A stretch of 64,000 nt of DNA from Acidobacteriaceae bacterium (lineage in GTDB: Bacteria; Acidobacteriota; Terriglobia; Terriglobales; Acidobacteriaceae). The notes below the pieces were generated by a model. That model made no database searches and was not told the DNA's origin. It saw only the letters and a list, made by a program, of their open reading frames with translations. A program made the position numbers and the translations under genes. Below, piece by piece: positions 25,915 to 35,289 of the stretch. Numbering within the stretch: position 1 is the stretch's first letter; each line of letters opens with the position of its first letter. The stretch lies in assembly GCA_035944135.1 (NCBI GenBank), contig DASZBM010000009.1, positions 1 through 64,000 of the forward strand, in the 5' to 3' direction.

Positions 25915-27738
25915 TCAGAACCCGGCCGGCCGCTCCTGTGCAACATTGAACGCCTTCTCCAGCGCGACACCGGCCGCGCACAGCGTCCCTTCGTCGAACA
26001 GTCTTCCAACCAGCGTCACGCCATGCGGCACTCTGCGCGGCGGATTGAACTTCGGCAGCGGATGCTTCGGGTCCGGAGCCCAGTCGCTCCGCGCCTCGCT
26101 CACCTCTACAAATCCCGCACGCAACGTCAGCGACGGGTGCCCCGTAAAGTTGAAGATAACCAGCTGCTCATCACGCAAGCTCGGCACCAGCAACAGATCA
26201 ACATCCTTGAACACTCTCGCGATCTCCAGCGCAACCTTTCTCCGCAGCCGGTCCGCCTGCACAAAGTCAACCGCACTCAAAAAGCGCGACTGCCGGAAAG
26301 TATTCGGCCACGCGTCTGGCACCTGCATCTTCAACTGATCGACCTCGCCATCCAGCGTGATCTTCTCGAACGCCGCCGCAGCCTCCGCAAACAGGATGAT
26401 GTTCAGCGAGTCATACGCCCAGTTCGGCAGCGTCACCGGAACCGCCGTCATCCCCAGCTGCTTCACCACCTCCAGCGCATGCCGATCCACATCCGTCGCC
26501 GGCGCCTCATGCATCCAGCTCTCGATGTACCCCACACGCAGCGACTTCACGTCTGCGCCCCCGCCAATCGGCTGCGAGGCCACACTCCCCGTGTCGCTCG
26601 GATCAAATCCCGAGATCACGTTCAGCACCATCCGCGTGTCCTCGACGCTGCGCGCCATCGGCCCCAGCTTGTCGCACGTCCAGCTCAACGTCATTGCACC
26701 CGTCCGCGGCACGCGTCCGAACGTCGGCCGCAATCCGGTCACACCGCAGCGCATGCTCGGCGAAATAATCGATCCCTGCGTCTCGCTCCCAATCGCAAAG
26801 CCCACCAGTCCCGCCGCCACCGCCGCACCCGGTCCCGCGCTCGACCCAGACGATCCCTCCTCCAGCAGCCAGGGATTCTTCGTCTGCCCGCCGAACCACA
26901 CATCATTTAACGCCAGCGCACCCAGACTCAACTTCGCCACCAAGACCGCGCCAGCCTCATTCAAGCGCTGCGTAACCGTCGCGTCCTTCGTCGGCACGCG
27001 GTCGCGATAAAACTCCGCTCCCCACGTCGTCCGAATCCCCGCTGTATCCAGCAAATCCTTCGCCCCCCATGGAATCCCATGCAAAGGCCCACGATATTTG
27101 CCTGCTGCAATCTCTTTGTCCGCCGCGCGTGCCTGCTCGAGCGCGTGCTCCTCGCACAACGTAATCACGCAGTTCAGCTTTGGATTGAAGCGCTTCAGCC
27201 GCTCCAGGTAAATCTTCGTCAGTCGTTCCGACGTAATCATCTTGCCTGCGATCATCGCCGCAAGTTGCCTTACAGAGGCAAATGCAATGTCTTGCTCGCT
27301 TCCAGAGAGTGGCACGTACCCGACGCCGAGTTCCGTTCGCACACGCTTTTCATCCGCAGCGGGCTCCGGCTCCATCAGAGTCAATCGCGGATTCCACACC
27401 GTCGCCGGCGCATCCCCATACTCAATCGCCACCTTCCGCGGCCCGGTCCTGCGCTCGTAAACCGCAGCCATCGACTCCCGCCAGTTCCCTGCCACCTCCG
27501 CACGATGCGCCGGCGACATCGTCACCTGCACCAGCTTCTCCGCTTCCGCAAACGTCGCCGGCGTCACCTCCGGCCCCACCGGAGCCGCCGTGCCAAACGC
27601 CGGCGGAGCTCCCGGCGTCGTCGGTGTCTGCGGACTCCCAGACGCCTGCCCCTCGGCGATCTCCGCTTCACCTGCTACTACGGCACCAATCAATCCCATC
27701 GAACTCTGCGCAAGAAACTCCCGCCGCGAACGTCCCAT
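25915..27738 (-). CDS. Tat-exported amidase (amidase-signature family)
   Basis: 607 aa. Amidase-signature enzyme. The catalytic Lys lies in VAKLSLGALA, and the Gly/Ser-rich core carrying the cis-Ser and nucleophile Ser lies in EEGSSGSSAGPGAAVAAG and GSETQGSI. The N-terminus MGRSRREFLAQSSMGLIGAVVAG is a twin-arginine signal, so it is probably folded and cofactor-free in the periplasm. About 140 residues precede the amidase core, longer than GatA. The start at 27738 is supported by GGAGGA upstream. It is not a GatA subunit: it is exported and has no gatB/C nearby. Substrate unknown. The downstream pectinase gene hints at processing of plant or wall amides. Confidence 0.83.
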   Translation of the reverse strand: MGRSRREFLAQSSMGLIGAVVAGEAEIAEGQASGSPQTPTTPGAPPAFGTAAPVGPEVTPATFAEAEKLVQVTMSPAHRAEVAGNWRESMAAVYERRTGPRKVAIEYGDAPATVWNPRLTLMEPEPAADEKRVRTELGVGYVPLSGSEQDIAFASVRQLAAMIAGKMITSERLTKIYLERLKRFNPKLNCVITLCEEHALEQARAADKEIAAGKYRGPLHGIPWGAKDLLDTAGIRTTWGAEFYRDRVPTKDATVTQRLNEAGAVLVAKLSLGALALNDVWFGGQTKNPWLLEEGSSGSSAGPGAAVAAGLVGFAIGSETQGSIISPSMRCGVTGLRPTFGRVPRTGAMTLSWTCDKLGPMARSVEDTRMVLNVISGFDPSDTGSVASQPIGGGADVKSLRVGYIESWMHEAPATDVDRHALEVVKQLGMTAVPVTLPNWAYDSLNIILFAEAAAAFEKITLDGEVDQLKMQVPDAWPNTFRQSRFLSAVDFVQADRLRRKVALEIARVFKDVDLLLVPSLRDEQLVIFNFTGHPSLTLRAGFVEVSEARSDWAPDPKHPLPKFNPPRRVPHGVTLVGRLFDEGTLCAAGVALEKAFNVAQERPAGF

Positions 27739-27828
27739 CGGCCTCCTCCACACATCCAACCCATCAACCGCGAATACCGCCCGTTATAGCACCCACTCTT
27801 CACTATTCACTGCAGTACCCTCACTTCC

Positions 27829-28140
27829 ATGCCGCTCGCCACCCTCACCCTCGAGCTCGCCATCGAACACGCGCAGTCCCTCAAAGACCGCCGCCAGGTC
27901 GTCCGCTCGCTCAAGGAAAAACTCCGCCACAGCTTCAACATCTCCATCGCCGAGCTCGACGACGCCATGATCTGGAACCGGGCCACCCTTGGCATCGCCG
28001 CTATCTCCAACTCTGCCAGCTACCTCGCCGGTCAGCTCCGCGAGGTAGAATCCGCCGCCCGTCGCCTCGCCGTTGGTCTGGGATGCGACATAATAGAGTC
28101 CTGGCTCGACTCAGATGTGCACCTCGAGTCACCCGATTGA
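27829..28140 (+). CDS. ylxP: YlxP-like DUF503 protein
   Basis: 103 aa. DUF503 family: it begins with a beta-strand (LATLTLELAI), then the hallmark SLKDRRQVVRSLKEKLRHSFNISIAELDD, and ends with IIESWLDSD. Members are small cytoplasmic proteins found next to rbfA in the nusA-infB cluster and linked to ribosome maturation by context. Here it lies about 50 bp upstream of rbfA, keeping that pairing even though infB is 10 kb away. It is divergent from the amidase, with 90 bp between starts available for promoters. Confidence 0.88.
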   Translation: MPLATLTLELAIEHAQSLKDRRQVVRSLKEKLRHSFNISIAELDDAMIWNRATLGIAAISNSASYLAGQLREVESAARRLAVGLGCDIIESWLDSDVHLESPD

Positions 28141-28189
28141 GCCATGTCGCGTCTTCGCGTCAGGAATGCTATCCTGCACAGTCACCTTT

Positions 28190-28600
28190 ATGCCCGAGCA
28201 GAGAGCCAGACAATATCACCGTGACCGCGTCGCCAGCACCTTCACCGAGGAGATCACCGCGATGCTTGAAGGCGAGCTGTCCGACCCTCGCATCGCCCCC
28301 TGCTACGTCACTGAGGTGGTCCTCGCTCCCGGTGGTAAGAGCTGCCGTGTCTTCATCGCCGTGTATGGGGATGAGAAAGCCGAGAACGACACCCTGGCCG
28401 GCCTCATGGCAGCGCGCAACTACATCCGCACCCAAATCCGTGAGCGTATGGCCGTCCGTCATGTCCCTGAGCTCACCTTCGCCATCGATCGCTCCGAAAA
28501 AATTGGCGCCCGGATGGACGAGCTTCTGGGCCGCGTCGGCAAGCATCGCGAAAAGATCCAGCGCAAAGTAGCCGCTGCCGCACAGGAGAGCCATCGCTAA
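28190..28600 (+). CDS. rbfA: 30S ribosome-binding factor A
   Basis: 136 aa. RbfA KH-like fold: RARQYHRDRVASTFTEEITAMLEGELSDPRI at the N-terminus, CRVFIAVYGDE in the central strand and the MAVRHVPELTFAIDRSEKIGARMDELL end. It helps process the 5' end of 16S rRNA and is needed for late 30S maturation and cold adaptation in other bacteria. The start is taken at MPEQRARQ, matching family length; earlier in-frame ATGs would overlap or crowd ylxP. nrnA begins three bases after its stop. Confidence 0.92.
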   Translation: MPEQRARQYHRDRVASTFTEEITAMLEGELSDPRIAPCYVTEVVLAPGGKSCRVFIAVYGDEKAENDTLAGLMAARNYIRTQIRERMAVRHVPELTFAIDRSEKIGARMDELLGRVGKHREKIQRKVAAAAQESHR

Positions 28601-28603
28601 CCC

Positions 28604-29584
28604 ATGATGCGCGCCGACGCCATTGCCCGAATTCTTCGAATTGTCTGCGACCATGAGACGTTTCTCATCACATCGCACGCCCGCCCTGACGGCGACGCCA
28701 TCGGGTCCGCGCTCGGCCTCATGCACCTTATCGAGTCCATGGGCAAGCGCGTTACCGTCGCGTTCGCTGACCGCATTCCTACGATGTACCGTTGTCTGCC
28801 CGGCATCGAGCGCATAGTTCCCGATCTGCCCATCGACATTCACGACGTCGCCATCCTGCTGGAGTGCGACTCCATTGAGCGCAGCGGTTTCGAAGCCATC
28901 GAAGCCGGCATGCTCGTCAACATCGACCATCACCAGAGCGGCCGCAACTTCGCCGACTTCAACTGGATTGACCCGACTGCCTGCGCCGTCGGCGCCATGG
29001 TCTATCAGCTCGCGATCGCGTCTGGGGAAGAGATCACGCCGGAGATGGCGAGCTGCCTCTACTCTGCCATCCTCACCGACACCGGCGCCTTTACCTTCGC
29101 CTGCACTGACGCCTCCACCTTCGGCCTCGCCGAACACCTGCTCGAGCGCGGCGCCGACTCCACCGCCATCGCGCAATCCATTTACTTCTCGCACCCGGAG
29201 AGCAAGGTCCGCATTCTCGGCGCCGCGCTCTCCAATCTCGAGGTCGACGGCGAGGTCGCCTGGACCTTCGTCACCCTCGACGACATGGAGCGCGCCAACG
29301 CCATCGTCGAGGACTGCGAAGGCATCGTTAATTACCTCATCAGCATCCTCGGCGTGCGTGCCGCCGTGTTTCTTCGCGAGATCCCGACCGGCGATCGTTT
29401 CCGCCTCAACCTTCGCAGCAAGGGCGCCGTCGACGTCGCCGAGATCGCCGAGCGCTTCGGCGGCGGCGGTCACCGCAACGCCAGCGGCTGCACCATCGAT
29501 GGCCCGCTCGCACAGGCTATCCCCGTGTTAGTCAATGAGCTGCACCTCGCCTGCCGGTCGGCGTGCGCCACTCTGTTAGCCTAG
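28604..29584 (+). CDS. nrnA: NrnA-type DHH phosphoesterase (oligoribonuclease / pAp phosphatase)
   Basis: 326 aa. DHH/DHHA1 family. Mn-binding motifs are visible: ITSHARPDGDAIGS near residue 23, LECDS, the DHH motif in NIDHHQSG and the AILTDTGAF block. The C-terminal DHHA1 nucleotide-binding segment is FGGGGHRNASGC. It degrades nanoRNAs and dephosphorylates 3'-phosphoadenosine 5'-phosphate in characterised relatives. Its place after rbfA is the common arrangement of the nusA-infB cluster. The start is ATGATG at 28604. Confidence 0.92.
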   Translation: MMRADAIARILRIVCDHETFLITSHARPDGDAIGSALGLMHLIESMGKRVTVAFADRIPTMYRCLPGIERIVPDLPIDIHDVAILLECDSIERSGFEAIEAGMLVNIDHHQSGRNFADFNWIDPTACAVGAMVYQLAIASGEEITPEMASCLYSAILTDTGAFTFACTDASTFGLAEHLLERGADSTAIAQSIYFSHPESKVRILGAALSNLEVDGEVAWTFVTLDDMERANAIVEDCEGIVNYLISILGVRAAVFLREIPTGDRFRLNLRSKGAVDVAEIAERFGGGGHRNASGCTIDGPLAQAIPVLVNELHLACRSACATLLA

Positions 29585-29601
29585 GGAACGCTCGGCATCA
29601 C

Positions 29602-31443
29602 GTGAGCGAAACGAGGCCCAGCCAGAAAGCGCAGTTGATCGAAAACACCCAATCCGTCGCACTCTCCGAGCGCCCCTCCCTCTGGCGGCGCTGGCGCGAC
29701 CGTCTTCCCTCCGACACGGGCCGCTCCCTCTGGGAGTTCGTCATTCTCCTCATCGTCTGCGCCTACTTCCTCTTCTACGGCCTCACCCCGTTCACCGGCG
29801 GAGATCAAATCGGCCTCGTAGGCGCCGACGAACCGCGTTACGCGCAGATCGCTCGCGAGATGCTCGCCGCCCACTCCACCGACTGCCACGAACTTCACGC
29901 CAAAATCACTCCGCATAGCCTTCGCGGGAAGGACCTCCACGCCAGCTACGAATGCCTCGTCGGCGGCACCGTCACACCCATCCTCTACGGGCGCCCCTGG
30001 CTCGAAAAGCCCGCGCTCTACTACTGGCGCGCGATGAGCTTCTTCAAGGAGTTCGGCGTCTATGACTGGTCGGCCCGATTACCCTCCGCCACAGGCGCAG
30101 GTGCGCTCATCATCCTCGCCTTCCTTCACCTCCGACGATTCCGCCCTGGAGGCCATCTCGACGCCGCACTCATCATGGTTTCCATGGCTGGAATGGTGGG
30201 CTTTGCCCGTGGTGCGTCTACAGATATGCAGCTCGCCGCGCCCTTATCTATAGGTTTGCTCGGCTGGTACGCCTGGTATGAGACCGGCAAAAAATTCTGG
30301 CTCTTCGATCTCTACTTCTTTGGCGCTGCTGCCACACTCGCCAAGGGCCCCATCGCCATCTTCCTGATGCTCGGCACCATCCTTCTGTTCCTTGGCCTGC
30401 GCCGTGAGTGGTCCGCCATCCGCCGCAGCTTCTGGCTCCCCGGCCTCGGACTTTTCCTGCTCATGGTGCTGCCCTGGTACATCGAGGTCCAGCGCAAGAA
30501 CCCGCGCTTCTTCCATATCTTCTTTCTCGAGCACAATCTCGAGCGATTCGCCACCGACCGCTACCAGCATTCGCAGCACTGGTTCTATTACGCCATCGTC
30601 CTCATCATCGGCCTTCTGCCCTGGACAGCCCTCGCCGTTCGCGCACTATGGGACGGCATGGCACTCTCCATCGATGAGTGGAAGGTCCGCCACAAGCCGC
30701 AGCGCTACGTCGGCCACGTCCGCGCCGGCGACGCCTTCCCCGAGTTCCTCTGCCTCTGGGCTCTGCTTCCAGTCGTCTTCTTTTCCTTCTCCGTCTCCAA
30801 GCTCCCCGGCTACATCCTTCCCTCCATGCCGCCGCTCGCCATTCTCGCTGGCGATTACCTCTTCCGCATCCGCCGCAACGGCATCCCGAACTGGCTCCTG
30901 AACGTGCACGCCGGCCTTACCGGCTTCATGACGTTCGTCATTCTGCTCTGTCCGCAGTACATGATTTACCAGCGCATCATCCCAGCTCCACGCTCGCTCA
31001 TCATCGCTGCGATATGGGGCATTCTCGCCGCTCTGCTCATCATCGTTGTCGTTCGAATCTACGGCGTTCGCCGTCTGCGCACCGTCACACTCGTGCCGCT
31101 CGTCGCACTCATGTTCTTCCTGCTCGGGATGCACGGCCATCTGTTGGATCTCAACTATTCCGCGCGTCCGCTAGCGCGCGAAATCCAGAAGGCTGATCCC
31201 TCCGACCAGGTTGTCGCTGTACACGACGTGCGTCGCGATCTCGACTATGGCCTCGCCTTCTATCGTGACCAGGACATGGTTCACTATGACACTGACGGCA
31301 TCCCCGACGAGGGCCACGTCCTCGTCATTCCCACCAAAGAAGCCGCTGATCTGCCGCAACTTCTAGCCGGCCGCACCTACCAGCAGCTCTTCCTCTACAA
31401 CACGCAGGGTCTCTCGGTGTATAAGGTTTATCCGCGCGGTTAA
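29602..31443 (+). CDS. ArnT-like membrane glycosyltransferase (GT-C fold, PMT family)
   Basis: About 613 aa from the GTG at 29602 (a GTG at 29563 would overlap nrnA). An N-terminal membrane segment (WEFVILLIVCAYFLFYGLT) is followed by the GT-C catalytic loop GLVGADEPRYAQIAREML, in which the acidic DEPRYA residues position the lipid-phosphate sugar donor. A YGRPWLEKPALYYW segment and about ten further hydrophobic helices follow, then a C-terminal periplasmic domain. It probably transfers a sugar from a polyprenyl-phosphate donor to lipid A, another lipid or a protein. Acceptor unknown. It follows nrnA by 17 bp, so co-transcription is likely. Confidence 0.82.
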   Translation: MSETRPSQKAQLIENTQSVALSERPSLWRRWRDRLPSDTGRSLWEFVILLIVCAYFLFYGLTPFTGGDQIGLVGADEPRYAQIAREMLAAHSTDCHELHAKITPHSLRGKDLHASYECLVGGTVTPILYGRPWLEKPALYYWRAMSFFKEFGVYDWSARLPSATGAGALIILAFLHLRRFRPGGHLDAALIMVSMAGMVGFARGASTDMQLAAPLSIGLLGWYAWYETGKKFWLFDLYFFGAAATLAKGPIAIFLMLGTILLFLGLRREWSAIRRSFWLPGLGLFLLMVLPWYIEVQRKNPRFFHIFFLEHNLERFATDRYQHSQHWFYYAIVLIIGLLPWTALAVRALWDGMALSIDEWKVRHKPQRYVGHVRAGDAFPEFLCLWALLPVVFFSFSVSKLPGYILPSMPPLAILAGDYLFRIRRNGIPNWLLNVHAGLTGFMTFVILLCPQYMIYQRIIPAPRSLIIAAIWGILAALLIIVVVRIYGVRRLRTVTLVPLVALMFFLLGMHGHLLDLNYSARPLAREIQKADPSDQVVAVHDVRRDLDYGLAFYRDQDMVHYDTDGIPDEGHVLVIPTKEAADLPQLLAGRTYQQLFLYNTQGLSVYKVYPRG

Positions 31444-31474
31444 TGGTCCCGGGTACACCGCGGCGTCCAAAAGA

Positions 31475-32515
31475 ATGGCTCTTTCCTCACAGCTCGAAGT
31501 GCTCGACCTGCGCCACTTCTCCGCGGCGCAACTCCAGCCGCTGCTCATGGAAGAGGCTGACCGTTGGCAGCGACGCCTCTTCTGGGACTACTCCGGATCA
31601 ACCTCCGTGCTCCTCAAGTACCTCGACAGCCGCGTCCTTCCCGGCTTCGTCGCGCTCCGCCGCGGCAAAGTCGCCGGCTACACCTTTGCCGTCTTTGAGG
31701 CCGCAAAGGCTGTCCTCGGCGATGTCTACGCCTTTGGCGAAGGCGAAGGTTCATCCAACCCCGTCTGCGAAACTCTGCTCACGCACCTGCTCGAGATGCT
31801 GCAGTCGGCCCCCGGCGTCGATCGCATCGAATCGCAACTGCTCATGTTCCCCACCGGTGCCCTCGGCCGGCAATTCTCCGAGCGCGGCTTCCTTCCCCAC
31901 CCGCGTCTCTTCATGGTCGTCGACCTCACCGCGCCCGGTCGCCCATCACGGCCAGCCGGCGACCTTCCCGCAGGCGTCGTTCTTGAGCCCTGGCAGCCCG
32001 CACTCTACGACGCCGCCGCCGACCTCATCCATCTCGCCTACGTCGGCCACGTCGACAGCGGCATCAACGATCAGTACCGCAGCGTCCACGGCGCGCAACG
32101 CTTCCTGCACAACATCGTTCGCTTCCCCGGCTGCGGCATCTTCGACCCCGAGAGCTCCTGGGTCCTGCGCAACACGCGCTCCGCGAACGGACAGAACACC
32201 GATCTTCTCGCCATGGTCCTCTGCTCGCGCGTCCGCCAGGATTCCGCGCACATTACCCAGCTCTGCGTCAGCCCCACGCTCCGCGGCCTCGGCCTCGGCC
32301 CCGCATTGCTCCGTCACTGCCTTCTCGGCCTCGAAGCCGCCGGCGTCAAGAGCCTTTCACTCACCGTCACCGAAAGCAACGACGGCGCCCGCCGTCTCTA
32401 CGAGCAGTTCGGCTTCCGCACGGCTCACTGCTTCGATGCCATGGTCTGGGACCAGACACAGCCCACCCACCAGCGCATCCGCGAATCAGACCTGCGCATC
32501 TCCGCCGCCGTCTAG
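31475..32515 (+). CDS. Tandem GNAT-fold N-acetyltransferase
   Basis: 346 aa. The C-terminal half (about 165-330) is a clear GNAT domain, with the acetyl-CoA-binding segment ITQLCVSPTLRGLGLGPALLRHCL and the following VTESNDGARRLYEQFGF. The N-terminal half (about 1-160) has a weaker GNAT-like pattern (LPGFVALRRGKVAGYTFAV) without the Q/RxxGxG/A loop, so it may be a degenerate, structural copy. Substrate unknown. It is 31 bp downstream of the ArnT-like gene on the same strand and convergent with guaB. Confidence 0.75.
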   Translation: MALSSQLEVLDLRHFSAAQLQPLLMEEADRWQRRLFWDYSGSTSVLLKYLDSRVLPGFVALRRGKVAGYTFAVFEAAKAVLGDVYAFGEGEGSSNPVCETLLTHLLEMLQSAPGVDRIESQLLMFPTGALGRQFSERGFLPHPRLFMVVDLTAPGRPSRPAGDLPAGVVLEPWQPALYDAAADLIHLAYVGHVDSGINDQYRSVHGAQRFLHNIVRFPGCGIFDPESSWVLRNTRSANGQNTDLLAMVLCSRVRQDSAHITQLCVSPTLRGLGLGPALLRHCLLGLEAAGVKSLSLTVTESNDGARRLYEQFGFRTAHCFDAMVWDQTQPTHQRIRESDLRISAAV

Positions 32516-32521
32516 CGCTAA

Positions 32522-32561
32522 CTTGCTGGCTTGCTGACTTGCTGACTTGCTGACTCGCTCT
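32522..32561. repeat. 8-bp tandem repeat (CTTGCTGA)n between convergent genes
   Basis: Four adjacent 8-base units (CTTGCTGG, then CTTGCTGA three times) followed by a degenerate fifth lie in the 44-bp gap between the GNAT gene and guaB; the last bases touch the guaB stop. They do not form a hairpin. This looks like a slippage-prone microsatellite. Confidence 0.6.
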
Positions 32562-34083
32562 ACTCCACGTGATAATTCGGCGCTTCCCGCGTGATCACCA
32601 CATCGTGCACGTGGCTCTCTCTCAGACCTGCATTCGAAATCCGAATAAACTTCGATTTCTTCTGCAGCTCCTCGATCGTCCCGCACCCGAGATACCCCAT
32701 CCCGGACCGCAGGCCGCCCACCAGCTGATAGACCATCGCCTCCAGCGGTCCACGATGCGGCACGCGTCCCTCAATGCCCTCCGGGACAAACTTCGCCAAC
32801 CGGTTGTTCGCGCCATTCTGCTCGCGCGCCGTCAGGTCGCGCCGCTCTTCCGTCTCCGTGGCCTCGCCGGGCCCCTGGAAGTACCGCTCGCCCGAGCCCT
32901 GCGACATCGCGCTTAAACTCCCCATGCCGCGATACGCCTTGAAGCTGCGTCCCTGGTACAGAATCGTCTCGCCCGGGCTCTCATCCACACCGGCAAACAA
33001 GGAGCCAATCATCACAATGCTTGCACCCGCCGCAATCGCCTTCGTGATATCGCCCGAGTACTTGATCCCGCCGTCCGCAATCACGCTCACGCCGCGCTCC
33101 GTAGCCGCGCGATACGCCTCCGAGATCGCCGTGATCTGCGGCATGCCCGCACCCGTCACCATGCGTGTCGTGCAGATCGACCCTGGCCCAATCCCGACCT
33201 TCACCGCATCCGCGCCGGCATCAACCAGCGCGATCGTGCCGTCATAGGTCGCCACGTTGCCTGCCAGCAGGTCCACATCCGGAAACCGCTTCTTGCACTC
33301 CCGCACTGCTTCCAGCACGCGCGACGAGTGTCCATGCGCCGAATCAATCGCCAGCGCATCCACACGGTTCTTCACCAGTTCCACCGCACGTTCCAGAAAG
33401 TCGCCGGTCGCCCCAATCGCACCCGCCACACGCAGCCGTCCCTGCTGGTCCTTGCTCGCGTTCGGATACTTCAATTTCTTCTGGATATCCTTGACCGTAA
33501 TCAGGCCCTTCAGCTCGTACGCATCATTCACCACCAGCAGCTTCTCAACCCGGTGCTGATGCAGAATCTCCTCCGCCTGTTCAAGGGTCGTCCCCACCGG
33601 CACCGTGATGAGGTGCTCCTTCGTCATCACATCCGCAATCGGAATATCCGTCCTGGACACAAACCGCAGGTCGCGGTTTGTCAGAATTCCCACCAGCTTG
33701 CCGTTTTTCGTCACCGGCACGCCTGAGATCTTGTAGCGCCGCATCACCTCCAGCGCATCCGAAATCGGCCGCTCCGGCTCAATCGTCACCGGGTCCACAA
33801 TCATCCCCGACTCCGACCGCTTCACCTTGTCGATCTCGCCCGCCTGCTGCTCGATCGTCAAATTCCGGTGCACCACGCCCATTCCACCCTGCTGCGCAAT
33901 CGCAATCGCCAGCCGCGACTCCGTGACCGTGTCCATCGCCGCCGACATCAGAGGTGTATTGAGGGTAATGTTCTTGGTTAGTCTCGTCTGAGTGCTTACC
34001 TGTGTTGGAATTACATCGGAGTACGCTGGCACAAGCAGCACATCATCAAAGGTCAGGGCGTCTAAAACAGGGAGTGAAATCAT
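32560..34083 (-). CDS. guaB: Inosine-5'-monophosphate dehydrogenase
   Basis: 507 aa. Full-length IMPDH: N-terminal [15 protein letters not shown], two CBS domains inserted at about residues 95-210 ([36 protein letters not shown]), then the catalytic loop Cys in GPGSICTTR, the [14 protein letters not shown] phosphate site, [10 protein letters not shown] and the [10 protein letters not shown] flap. It oxidises IMP to XMP with NAD, the committed step of GTP synthesis. The CBS pair usually senses adenine and guanine nucleotides. It is divergent from the EAL gene at 34200 and shares its 116-bp promoter space. Confidence 0.96.
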   Translation of the reverse strand: MISLPVLDALTFDDVLLVPAYSDVIPTQVSTQTRLTKNITLNTPLMSAAMDTVTESRLAIAIAQQGGMGVVHRNLTIEQQAGEIDKVKRSESGMIVDPVTIEPERPISDALEVMRRYKISGVPVTKNGKLVGILTNRDLRFVSRTDIPIADVMTKEHLITVPVGTTLEQAEEILHQHRVEKLLVVNDAYELKGLITVKDIQKKLKYPNASKDQQGRLRVAGAIGATGDFLERAVELVKNRVDALAIDSAHGHSSRVLEAVRECKKRFPDVDLLAGNVATYDGTIALVDAGADAVKVGIGPGSICTTRMVTGAGMPQITAISEAYRAATERGVSVIADGGIKYSGDITKAIAAGASIVMIGSLFAGVDESPGETILYQGRSFKAYRGMGSLSAMSQGSGERYFQGPGEATETEERRDLTAREQNGANNRLAKFVPEGIEGRVPHRGPLEAMVYQLVGGLRSGMGYLGCGTIEELQKKSKFIRISNAGLRESHVHDVVITREAPNYHVE

Positions 34084-34199
34084 GCGGTTCCATCGATTCT
34101 ATTCCCTCCTGTCCCGAAAGTTGTACAACGCCACCGACTGCTGTGCGACAAATCCCCAATCCGAAGCATTGAAGGGATTTCCGTCATGGCCGATAAAAA

Positions 34200-35069
34200 A
34201 TGGTGCGAGGTAAAACCTTGGATTCGACCCATCGTAGAGACGCCTCTTCGGCGAGGCTGGGCCGCCGCCGCGACGGTTCGGTAGCACATCTCCCCTTATC
34301 CATGGCCTTCCAGCCAATCGTGGATATCAGGCGCCGCACCATCTTCGCTTACGAGGCCCTCGTCCGCGGCACCGAACAGGAGTCCGCCACCGACATCCTC
34401 GGCCAGGTCACCGAAGACACCCGCGCCGCCTTCGACCAGAGTTGCCGCATCAAGGCCATGATCCTCGCTCAGCAGCTCGGCATCGCCGAGCAGGGCGCCC
34501 TGCTCTCCGTCAACTTCATGCCCGGCACCCGCTACTCCGCCGCCGACTGCTTCCAGCGCACCGTCCAGGCCGCCGAGTGGACCGGCTTCCCCGTCACCTC
34601 TCTCATGTTCGAGATTTCCGAGATGGAGTCCCTCAAAGACACCGAGCGCCTCCGTGCCATCGCCACCGAGTACCGCCGCCACGGCCTCACCGTCGCTCTC
34701 GACGACTTCGGAGCCGGCAATTCCGGACTCAACCTTCTCGCAGACATCGACGTTCAGGTGCTCAAGCTCGATGGCCGCCTTGTCCGCGGCATCGACTCCC
34801 AGCCCCGCGCCCAGGAGATCGTTCGCTCTACCGCCGCCATGGCCAACCGCCTCGGCATTCAGATCGTCGGGGAGTGTGTCGAAACTCGCGCCGAGCTCGA
34901 CATCCTCCTGTCCTGCGGCATCACCCTCCTGCAGGGCTACCTGTTCGCCAAACCCACCTTTGAGTCCCTCCCCGAAATCATCTGGCCGGAAGAACTCTTC
35001 AAGCGCCACTCCCTCTCCCTCGACTCCATCGAACTCTCCTCATCCCCCGGCCTCTCTTCCGTCGCCTGA
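34200..35069 (+). CDS. Stand-alone EAL-domain protein (c-di-GMP phosphodiesterase-like)
   Basis: 289 aa. A single EAL domain covers about residues 34-270, with no receiver, PAS or membrane segment. Motifs: FAYEALVRG (EAL), VNFMPG (Asn), FEISEME (Glu), VALDDFGAGNSG (DDFG), LKLDGRLV (Lys), GECVET (Glu) and LLQGYLFAKP (Gln). Most catalytic and metal-binding residues appear present, so c-di-GMP hydrolysis to pGpG is plausible. The first 34 residues are Arg-rich and unrecognised; translation might begin later. It is divergent from guaB. Confidence 0.78.
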   Translation: MVRGKTLDSTHRRDASSARLGRRRDGSVAHLPLSMAFQPIVDIRRRTIFAYEALVRGTEQESATDILGQVTEDTRAAFDQSCRIKAMILAQQLGIAEQGALLSVNFMPGTRYSAADCFQRTVQAAEWTGFPVTSLMFEISEMESLKDTERLRAIATEYRRHGLTVALDDFGAGNSGLNLLADIDVQVLKLDGRLVRGIDSQPRAQEIVRSTAAMANRLGIQIVGECVETRAELDILLSCGITLLQGYLFAKPTFESLPEIIWPEELFKRHSLSLDSIELSSSPGLSSVA

Positions 35070-35147
35070 AGCACTTCGGGAACGCTGAACTCTAGCTTTT
35101 CCCGCTAAGGCGCGGATTCAACCGCCCTTTAGAGCTGCTTCGTTAAG

Positions 35148-35167
35148 GGCACGGCTTCAGCCGTGCC
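35148..35167. repeat. REP-like extragenic palindrome
   Basis: GGCACGGC (35148-35155) and GCCGTGCC (35160-35167) form a perfect 8-bp stem around TTCA. Several shorter palindromes follow within 55 bp. This composition resembles extragenic palindromes I associate with Terriglobia genomes. Only one copy is in this window, so family membership is inferred. Confidence 0.5.
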
Positions 35168-35240
35168 GTAAAGCCACCACGGAGAAAAGCGGGCTTTAGC
35201 CCCTGAGGTGAGCCTCACGGCTTGCAGGATGCCCGTCTCC

Positions 35241-35269
35241 TTGCCCTCCCACCCCAAACCGCCTAAGAT
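35241..35269 (+). promoter_or_regulatory. Candidate sigma-70 promoter of rimP-nusA
   Basis: TTGCCC (35241-35246) and TAAGAT (35264-35269) are separated by exactly 17 bases and match the -35/-10 consensus at four of six positions each. Transcription would start near 35276, leaving about a 140-nt leader before the rimP ATG at 35416. Confidence 0.5.
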
Positions 35270-35289
35270 AGAAAAAGCGACGAATCATT

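Noticed and set aside
31443-32537. A 364-codon frame on the + strand overlapping the GNAT gene
   Set aside because: It is the +1-frame shadow, extremely rich in Ser/Pro/Ala, while the overlapping frame encodes a clear GNAT motif.
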